From assembly GCA_037176845.1 (NCBI GenBank), contig JAYKXP010000392.1:1-14413 (forward strand): DNA of 14,413 nt, written 5' to 3'. Below are positions 9,036 to 14,413 of this stretch, in pieces (within the stretch, counting starts at the first letter, position 1; each line of letters begins with the position of its first letter). The translations under genes and the position numbers were made by a program. The notes under the pieces are model-generated. The model had not been told where the DNA came from and did not search any database. It saw nothing but the letters and a program-made list of their open reading frames with translations. Source of the DNA: Paramarasmius palmivorus. Its lineage: Eukaryota; Basidiomycota; Agaricomycetes; Agaricales; Marasmiaceae.

Positions 9036-9921
9036 GTCAGGAAAACACATTGGAAAGGGAGGAAAAAGAGGAGTCTGCTCACCTAAGTAAACCGGATTCT
9101 GACCAAACGCAACGCTCTGGCCCTTACTACGTTGCTTGTGGGCCCAATAAGCCTCTCTTCAGAACAAGCAGCACTCCACGAGCCCGCTTGCGACGTGATG
9201 AATTACGCGAGACAGGCCTGAGAGAGTGGAAAGGCAATTGCTGCGCGATGGGTTGCCAAATGCAGCTGAGAAGGCGTTGTATATAAGCGGCTGGGTATCG
9301 GGTAGCATTTTGATAAGGAATTAAAGCATCGTTGAGTATTCGATGTGATTGTGACTGCGAATGAGTGATGGGTGTGTGGAGCCAGGCGGTTGAGCTTGTG
9401 TGGAGAACATGGAGCGAGCTGTGTATTGAGGAGCATTTTGAAAAGCGGATAGAGCATTATAAGAATCGAGATATCGACAGGTTGTAGTTGTCCCTGGGTA
9501 GGCAGAGGCATAAGGAACGCGAAAAATGTTGAGCAAAAACGGCGTACATTCCGAAGGTAAAATTTTCAAACTTGCGAGGGCCCCATCTCTAGTTTTGCTG
9601 AGTTACTGGAGGTAGGTCAGAGTTTAAATGGTGTAGAATGCAATGGCACGCACTGACCAATTTTCAAGGTGAACCGTGATGGTTTTGGGGAAAGAGGAAA
9701 GAGAAATGCCGGCGGCAAACCGTGCTTACACTTTGACCACCATCTGCCGGCAGCATGCTCTACCCATCTCAGGTCAAAATCACGCGTAGTGCGGAACTAA
9801 TGCCTCCATGGTTATGAATTAGGGTGCGCTTACAATAATCAACTCGTTTTTCTGTTCTGAGTCTCATAATTTCGACCTTGAAGCTTGAAGCCTCGTGACT
9901 CGAGGGCTGAAGCCCTTCGAC
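9036..9921 (+). repeat. dispersed repeat family, copy 3 (3' part only)
   Basis: This copy aligns with the right half of copy 2 in the same direction, beginning near GTCAGGAAAACAC (against 5256) and ending at TTCGAC (against TTCAAC at 5997). Relative to copy 2 it carries extra sequence at about 9260-9430, with an imperfect doubling: GTAGCATTTTGATAAGGAAT is echoed by GAGCATTTTGAAAAGCGGAT further on. A TATATAAG string lies at 9281-9288. The left coding part seen in copies 1 and 2 is absent. Minus-strand frames starting MK(S/I)LPSECTPFLLN are present in both copies, which may merely reflect their high DNA identity. Confidence 0.8.
9901..9919. repeat. small hairpin at the right end of repeat copy 3
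   Basis: CGAGGGCTGAAGCCCTTCG can fold on itself with two loop bases and one bulged T. A decayed form (GAAGGCTGAAGCTTTTC) is at the same place in copy 2. Homology between copies ends two bases beyond. Confidence 0.6.
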
Positions 9922-9943
9922 TAGGGTTGAGGGAAAAAGTCTA

Positions 9944-10005
9944 GTTTTTTACCGAAGTGCCTTTTTTACCGGTAAATAACACTCACGTGCGGTAAATAAC
10001 CGGTC
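9944..10005 (+). repeat. ACCGGTAAATAAC subterminal-type repeats, possible transposon left end
   Basis: GGTAAATAAC occurs exactly twice, 20 bases apart (9971-9980 and 9991-10000). TTTTTTACCG also occurs twice (9945-9954 and 9962-9971), and ACCGGT occurs twice as a palindrome (9968-9973, 9999-10004). The cluster starts about 20 bases after repeat copy 3 ends and about 300 bases before the Ulp1-like gene. Such clusters are typical of transposase-binding subterminal regions. No inverted partner was found downstream of the gene, so the right end may be lost or outside the window. Confidence 0.5.
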
Positions 10006-10304
10006 CAATTTTTGGAGGTTTTGAAACTTACCCATCACGTGGTCACATGAAACGCGCGCTAACATGCACCAAGATCATAGTGTGTCGTATCGAGCAAATG
10101 GTGCTAAGCCAGTATATGTTTTATCACTTATCCATACATGAGAGGCACCTGAGCAAGTGTGGTCCTTTAATGTTAAAACACTCAAAAGTTATTCACAGTT
10201 TTTTAATTGCCTATCAGCGGAAGGATATTTGCGGCTTGTTAGTCGATCGACGCAGGTGAAAAATTATTTTCACTTCCTGATACTCCCACGTTCTGGTACA
10301 ATCC
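10006..10304. promoter_or_regulatory. upstream region of the Ulp1-like gene
   Basis: This AT-rich stretch has no credible gene of its own; the 70-codon frame at 10047-10259 lacks motifs. It contains a CACGTG palindrome at 10036-10041, the second of two (the other is at 9984-9989), a possible bHLH-type site. The ATG at 10305 is preceded by CGTTCTGGTACAATCC. Confidence 0.3.
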
Positions 10305-11222
10305 ATGACCTCCTCACTGCCAGCTACAACGCTGGATCCAGTTGATTCTGCCCTCCAAATACCAATTACTGCTCTCCAAGCTATATTACCGACATCTAAC
10401 GGGAAAGCCATATCACCATGCAGCAGTATCACCGAAATTTTGCAGCTCAACACCAAAAATCTACCCCCAATAGCTTCGACTCCATTCCATTGGCCAGATG
10501 ACGGGACTCTCTTTGGCGCCGCTTCCTCAGTCATCGACACTCCTGCAAAATCTATTATTCTTCGCAAACAGCCTATGCCTACCAAAGCGGAAATAGAGTC
10601 GCTCCATCTTCGTACCACAAAGGCAGCACAATCAGGGAAACTCACATTCGCATATCCAGTATCTCAACCCGGGGATGAGACGAGTATTATTCGGCTGCCC
10701 CTATGGGCTGTCTCGTTTTGGATACTGGTATACTCGATTCAGGAGCATAGGGAAGTCTGGGAGGCGGCACGTACCTGGCTTCAGAACCATGGCTTCGCTG
10801 CATTTGTTAATGAGCTGTTCTCCGAGCTCCCTTGGCAGCTCAGACTTCCTCGAGCGATGGGAGATGTGATGGATATGGCAAGGTTTCTTTCGGATAGGTG
10901 GCTCAATGATGTTGCCTTGTCGCAGCTGACAGAGTTAATCCGGGGTTCCTTGGGTACGGAGACAAAGATATGTGTGGAGGACGTGTACTGGTCAAACCTG
11001 ATGATCGATGCCTACAAGAAGCGGGATAATGGCCATTCCATATCGCGTTACGTCAATACTGTTGGCGAGCGTCTACAAGATGGAACTTACACGCAGGTAC
11101 TCTGTCCTGTATCAGTGCACTTCAACGCGCAGATCAACAGTTTGCCGGTGAATCGGAATGGCAATCACTGGGTTGCATTGGCCATCGATGTGGTGAAGCA
11201 GCACCCGTGGGCGCAGGATTAA
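10305..11222 (+). CDS. Ulp1-like C48 cysteine peptidase, truncated before the catalytic Cys
   Basis: A single-exon frame of 305 residues. The C-terminal third matches the N-terminal half of the Ulp1/SENP-type peptidase fold: RWLND at 198-202 (the WLND substrate-groove motif), VYWSNLMIDAYKK (about 223-235) and the catalytic-His block GNHWVALAID (286-295, His288). In the family the catalytic Asp lies 17 residues after His; D305 falls exactly there but is the last residue, and the Gln and Cys of the active site are missing. The N-terminal 190 residues include a helical stretch, RLPLWAVSFWILVYSIQEH, of the type preceding this domain in fungal relatives. Ulp1 enzymes process SUMO, but transposon-linked relatives may act otherwise. 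As written it should lack peptidase activity. The downstream sequence shows no continuation in any frame. Confidence 0.8.
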   Translation: MTSSLPATTLDPVDSALQIPITALQAILPTSNGKAISPCSSITEILQLNTKNLPPIASTPFHWPDDGTLFGAASSVIDTPAKSIILRKQPMPTKAEIESLHLRTTKAAQSGKLTFAYPVSQPGDETSIIRLPLWAVSFWILVYSIQEHREVWEAARTWLQNHGFAAFVNELFSELPWQLRLPRAMGDVMDMARFLSDRWLNDVALSQLTELIRGSLGTETKICVEDVYWSNLMIDAYKKRDNGHSISRYVNTVGERLQDGTYTQVLCPVSVHFNAQINSLPVNRNGNHWVALAIDVVKQHPWAQD

Positions 11223-11489
11223 TCGATTGAACTCCGTAAAATGTCGTACAGTCTATTGTATTAATTCACGACCATATGTCGGGCATCTGTGAGCCGTTCC
11301 AGGCATATTATTCAATTAAATAGCCACTCTCTTGACCCTCATACATGCAGCTAACTTTTTTACACTAAGGTGATCTTTTAATTAATATTTATGTATTGAA
11401 GAGTTGTTATTGGGTCCGCCTTTTTAAAAAACATTCGAAGCTTCGTTTTACTATTAATCGTGACTATTGTACTGTACCCCTATCAAAGT
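11223..11489. other. AT-rich gap, no gene
   Basis: A low-GC stretch with AT-rich runs such as TTTTAATTAATATTTATG near 11375. It may contain the 3' UTRs of the two convergent transcription units. No Ulp1 C-terminal sequence and no inverted copy of the 9944-10005 motifs is found here. Confidence 0.5.
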
Positions 11490-12563
11490 CTAATCAAAGG
11501 CCATGCAAACGGGTGCGATTTTCGTAAGATATAGCAGAATAAACCAACGCGGCCACAAGAATACAATAGGAACTGTTCTCAACGACACGGCTCCGAGTGG
11601 GATTGAGACCCTAAGTGGAGACGAGGCTGAAATTGACATGCGACGAGACGACGGTTTGGAACGCAGGAGCCTGACTCGGTGCTGCTTGGAACGAGTCGAT
11701 GCTGGCTTGGACCGGAGTCGATGCTTGGCTTGGAACGCGTCGTATGCTGGTCTGGAACGAGTTGATGCGGGTTTGGAACGAGTTGATGTGGTTTGGAACG
11801 AGTGATGCTGGCTTGGATAACGAGTCGATGTTGGTCTGGACTGAGAGGCAGGCGCTTCTTCTGTTTCTTGTTGGTGGTTCACCGCTTCATTGACGCTGTC
11901 ATCGTTGTCGCTGTCATCATTCACGTCGCTGTTTGGCTTCGTCGTGTTGACCGCGTCGTCCTCGATCTCCATTCTGTTATTTCCTCTACATGTTCAAAAC
12001 TCCATTCGGTCATTCGTTCCAACACCCCAGGCCTTGTCAGTGGCAGTTTGTTCATGCGCTGGAACACCCTCGATGGCTTTCATGCATGTACCACCTCAGA
12101 GACACATTAGTGGGACACACCCACAACCTCTTTCTCCTGGATGGCAGAGATCCCGGACCGTTTATCCCCTTCGTTTCATTCTGGGACATCGTATCGTTCT
12201 TCGTTTCGTATCCTTCACTCAGATTGATGCCGTTACCACCATTTGCCAAGCCTTGCCCGAACTCCATCAGAAGTACCATGAACAATGGCTTCTTCCACTA
12301 CCAACGACCCTTGCTGGCAACCCCCATTCCACGATTTGGGCGGTTTCTCCTAGCGAATACCTGTTCTAGGACTATCGTAGCCATAGGACTCCTCCAGTTG
12401 ATTGAGACCGTTCAATGCACTATCCAATATCTTCGCGTGCATCACTCTTCGTCCCGCACAGAGGACGTCGATGGATGTGTGAACCAGGTAGCATTGCTTG
12501 GTCCAGAAACGGGCAGGGCGCTTGAACTAACTACTCCGGGGCGGAGAAGTCACACGGGAGATT
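11490..12563 (-). pseudogene. decayed minus-strand coding region, acidic and repeat-bearing
   Basis: Several protein-like minus-strand pieces succeed each other in different frames: VVSSSALPVSGPSNATWFTH (about 12535-12480), KILDSALNGLNQLEESYGYD (about 12430-12375), GDKRSGISAIQEKEVVGVSH (about 12167-12112), RVFQRMNKLPLTRPGVLERM (about 12066-12008), then an acidic stretch VNDDSDNDDSVNEAV (about 11924-11880) and an Arg/Ser/Thr-rich tail over the minisatellite. Several of the stops between them (TAA, TGA) are one C-to-T change from CAA or CGA. A 246-codon plus-strand frame (11990-12730) overlaps but has no recognisable motif and is probably the shadow. It may continue the gene model at 13600-12692 or be a separate dead gene. 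No family is recognised. Confidence 0.35.
11653..11845 (+). repeat. minisatellite, about 21-base unit, nine units
   Basis: Nine imperfect units of the type GCTGGTTTGGAACGAGTCGAT, 19-26 bases long, cover this interval. The commonest unit length is 21, a multiple of three, so the minus-strand frame reads through as a repeating Ser/Arg/Lys/Pro/Thr motif (SRSKPASTR-like). Confidence 0.8.
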
Positions 12564-12691
12564 CAAGCCTGCGGTTTTTGGGAAGGATCGGGCCCAACAG
12601 TCTTCTTCATCGATACGTTGTCAGCTTGGCTGTTTGGCGAGGAGGATGTTCTGAGAAGGTGAGAAGCAGGCTGAGTAGACTGTGGTACGGG

Positions 12692-13600
12692 TTAGATGTA
12701 AGCTGGGTGGCGGATGGGCTTTGCTTTTGAGCCGGAGGACTGTCGCCTTGGGGCGTCGTCACTATCATCCTTGATCTTCGTGTCCTTCGGTAACTTCCGA
12801 ATCCATCTCCGATTTCCTCGTCGCTTTCGTAGGTCGACCAGTCGACCAGTAATCGGGCGCTCATTATTTCTGTTGGGAGGACGTGGCAGAGCTGGCAGGC
12901 TCTTAGGATGGGCTTGGATAAGAGGTGGGATCGCCTGGTAGGCCACCTTCCAGAGTCCTAATACGCTTACCTGGTTCCCTTCTCCTTGCTCGCATAGTAT
13001 CCCCTGATGGAACGGCTGCCTTTCTCAGGCCTCTCCAGTGATTTGCTGTGAAAGGTTGGTCCCTGGAGTCCCCGAATTTTAAGGCACTTTCGGTTGATCA
13101 GCTGTCGGAATCGTCATAAAATGATCGCTTCACCTTCGTAGAGGAGCATCAGTATCCAAACCGTGTTGTTCGGCGAGGCAGTCGTCTATGTCAGGGAACA
13201 ACGCCGGAGTCCTGCATCTCAATGGGGACGGGGAGGAGGCGTTGAATACTGGAATGCGCGTCATCCGAGCGCTACAACTCGGTATTGCGGAGCTGGTTGT
13301 GTTCCATCAGCCTCGGACGGCATAGTGTGGGGATATTCTTCCGCTGAGGAGCAGGAGTAGATGGCGGCGAAGTGCTTGAGGAATCCGACCCGCACTCGTC
13401 TTGTTAAAGGCGTTTTTGCACCTTTCGACATGTTGACGATACCATCCGAACAGCTCGTCTGGCAAGCGATGGCTGTGTGCGTCGTAGCGTTTAGAGAGGA
13501 CGTCAATGTGCGACGAGGCGATGGTGTATCGTGAGTGTTGGTGTATGAGGTGTTGGTCGTATGAGGCGGTGTATGAGGCGTTCGGTGTATGAGGTGGCAT
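12692..13600 (-). CDS. hypothetical protein, five-exon model, basic C terminus
   Basis: Exons 13600-13422, 13374-13279, 13211-13134, 13086-12971 and 12912-12692 sum to 690 bases (229 codons plus TAA) and all junctions keep phase. The introns are 47, 67, 47 and 58 bases. The 13421-13375 intron has a good CTTTAAC branch sequence. Donors are GTGCAA, GTTGTA (weak), GTGAAG and GTAAGC. Recognisable pieces are LPDELFGWYRQHVE at the end of exon 1, PALFPDIDDCLAEQHGL in exon 3, GDSRDQPFTANHWRGLRKAA in exon 4, and a Lys/Arg-rich exon 5 with RKRRGNRRW. The N-terminal 25 residues are Thr/His/Pro/Tyr-rich because they overlap a minisatellite, so the true start is doubtful; an upstream exon at 13996 may belong to it. 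Beyond the TAA the same frame reads on to a TGA at 12566-12564, so the stop could be a lesion. No family is recognised. Confidence 0.4.
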
Positions 13601-13680
13601 TTAGCAGGTGCTGGCTTACGAAGATTGCTGGCGTACGAGGTGCTGGCGTGACGAGGTAGCTGGGTACGAGGTGCTGGCTG
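13509..13680 (+). repeat. minisatellite of GTATGAGGY / GTACGAGGTGCTGGC units
   Basis: About eight imperfect units of roughly 15-17 bases: GTGTATGAGG variants in the left half and GTACGAGGTGCTGGC variants in the right half. It overlaps the 5' part of the minus-strand gene model. Confidence 0.7.
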
Positions 13681-13857
13681 TGCCAAAGCTTAATGTAGGG
13701 GTCGTAACCAAAGTTCTTTAATGGGTTGACAAACAACTCACATGTTTTGCTGTTATTCTTGACAATGCTCAACCGAAAATTAAAAGAAGTATTTCAGGCT
13801 TGTCGTCACGCATCAGGGTCATACTTCACCCCAACTCAAACCTGTTGCATAACGCCC

Positions 13858-13996
13858 CTGTGACTACTTCAAACAGTTAAATAATCATCCACGGATTGAC
13901 GATACAGGGATTTACTTACGCCTGACACATGGGACAGACGCCAATGGACCGCCATCCATCAGGTGCACCGCAGTTACAGGACGATCGTGACGCCAT
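13858..13996 (-). CDS. candidate first exon with a CxC...CxxC zinc-ribbon motif, and its intron
   Basis: From ATG 13996 the minus strand reads MASRSSCNCGAPDGW followed by a CPMC motif, giving a CNC...CPMC zinc-knuckle arrangement in 25 residues. It ends at a strong GTAAGT donor (13919). A CACAG acceptor at 13858 and a TTAAC branch-like sequence give a 62-base intron. Upstream, at 14063-14056, TTATATAG could be a TATA box about 60 bases before the ATG. Downstream connection is unclear: a stretch NFGYDPYIKLWH (13715-13680) may be the next coding exon, but I could not join it in phase with the 13600-12692 model. It is either the real start of that gene with a misjudged middle or part of a dead gene. 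Confidence 0.35.
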
Positions 13997-14055
13997 GTGC
14001 GGCAGTAGCTATCGTCGATCAGCTTTTGACCCGCGTTACAAAAATTCTCCGTCGA

Positions 14056-14063
14056 CTATATAA
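14056..14063. promoter_or_regulatory. possible TATA box
   Basis: CTATATAA on the plus strand, TTATATAG on the minus strand. It is placed suitably for the minus-strand exon starting at 13996, but the motif is nearly symmetric and could serve either direction. Confidence 0.35.
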
Positions 14064-14214
14064 GAACACTGTAGAACCCGTTGCAGGTGGAAAAAAAAAT
14101 GCTCACTCGCTATGCTTCATGATTGCTGACATGTCTATGGCCTAGTGTCGGCTATTGCAGGATTCCACTGCTCTCATCGCACTGATACTATGGCTTCAAC
14201 TCTTCTCCACCTGA

Positions 14215-14413
14215 GCCTTGACGCGACAGCTCTCAGCATATATATCCCTTCGCGACCTTGCATGGAGGGCAAGAAAGGTATTTTCGAAGCTGTTTCTTGG
14301 AATCTTCTGGGCTCTTCTGGGACCCGTTTCTCGTCCTCATGATCAGGATGAGTTCACCTTCGTCGTCGAACCACAGGCAGGCATCTCTACACAAGCTCTG
14401 CCACAACACTGTC
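14215..14413. other. unresolved open frames running off the right edge
   Basis: The plus strand is open from just after TGA at about 14213-14215 to the end of the window (LRDLAWRARKVFSKLFLGIF and onward). The minus strand is open over the last 180 bases, entering from outside and stopping at TGA 14235-14233, with CLWFDDEGELILIM and a CPPC pair. Only one can be real; the acidic/hydrophobic minus reading looks slightly more natural. Neither is recognised. Confidence 0.25.

Noticed and set aside
9036..9921. Copy 3 as a solo LTR
   Set aside because: No TG...CA ends, no target duplication, and no internal retrotransposon domains near copy 2.
10214..10645. 143-codon minus-strand frame
   Set aside because: It is antisense to the start of the Ulp1-like gene, which has family motifs.
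11990..12730. 246-codon plus-strand frame
   Set aside because: Long but without motifs; it overlaps minus-strand pieces with better protein character and phase-linked exons upstream, so it is probably a shadow.
14093..14101. A9 run as a retroposon tail
   Set aside because: No adjacent SINE or LINE-like sequence and no flanking duplication.

Overview
The window looks like a gene-poor, repeat-rich stretch of a filamentous fungus, most likely an Agaricomycete (mushroom-forming basidiomycete). Three things point there: the one well-supported multi-exon gene has introns of only 48-68 bases with GTAAGT/GTATGT donors; it encodes a BAH-domain chromatin protein of a kind common in these fungi; and there is a Ulp1-like (C48) cysteine peptidase gene of the large family scattered through mushroom genomes. 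I see no rRNA, tRNA, CRISPR or bacterial-type operon. The assignment to organism is inference.

Layout, left to right. (1) 1-5997 is mostly decayed repeat sequence. A family of long repeats has two extended, divergent copies in the same direction (about 850-2640 and 3840-5997), carrying remnants of protein-coding frames broken by stops and shifts, a hairpin conserved in position, and a G-rich tract. Between and before them lie other broken frames (36-344 and 3256-3704). (2) 5997-9036 is single-copy sequence holding the best gene, a minus-strand, seven-exon gene for a 430-residue BAH-domain protein with an AT-hook-like N terminus and a degenerate zinc-finger tail (8182 down to 6550). A weaker open frame lies just upstream of it (8764-8204, minus). 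(3) 9036-9921 is a third, 3'-only copy of the repeat, close to copy 2 in sequence, so the BAH gene sits between direct repeats. (4) Directly after copy 3 come short repeated ACCGGTAAATAAC-type motifs (9944-10005) that resemble the subterminal region of a DNA transposon, then the plus-strand Ulp1-like gene (10305-11222), which stops right after the catalytic-His block and lacks the catalytic Cys. (5) 11490-14000 holds minus-strand coding sequence in poor or uncertain condition: a phase-consistent multi-exon model (13600-12692, perhaps starting at a CxC...CxxC exon at 13996), decayed coding sequence further down to about 11500, and two minisatellites, one with a unit of about 21 bases. (6) The right edge (14215-14413) is open on both strands and unresolved.

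How it fits together: this appears to be a graveyard of mobile elements around one plausible chromatin gene. Ulp1-like peptidases are known cargo of several eukaryotic DNA-transposon groups, so the 9944-11222 block may be the left part of a truncated element. I could run no search; exon models come from reading frames, splice consensus and phase only.
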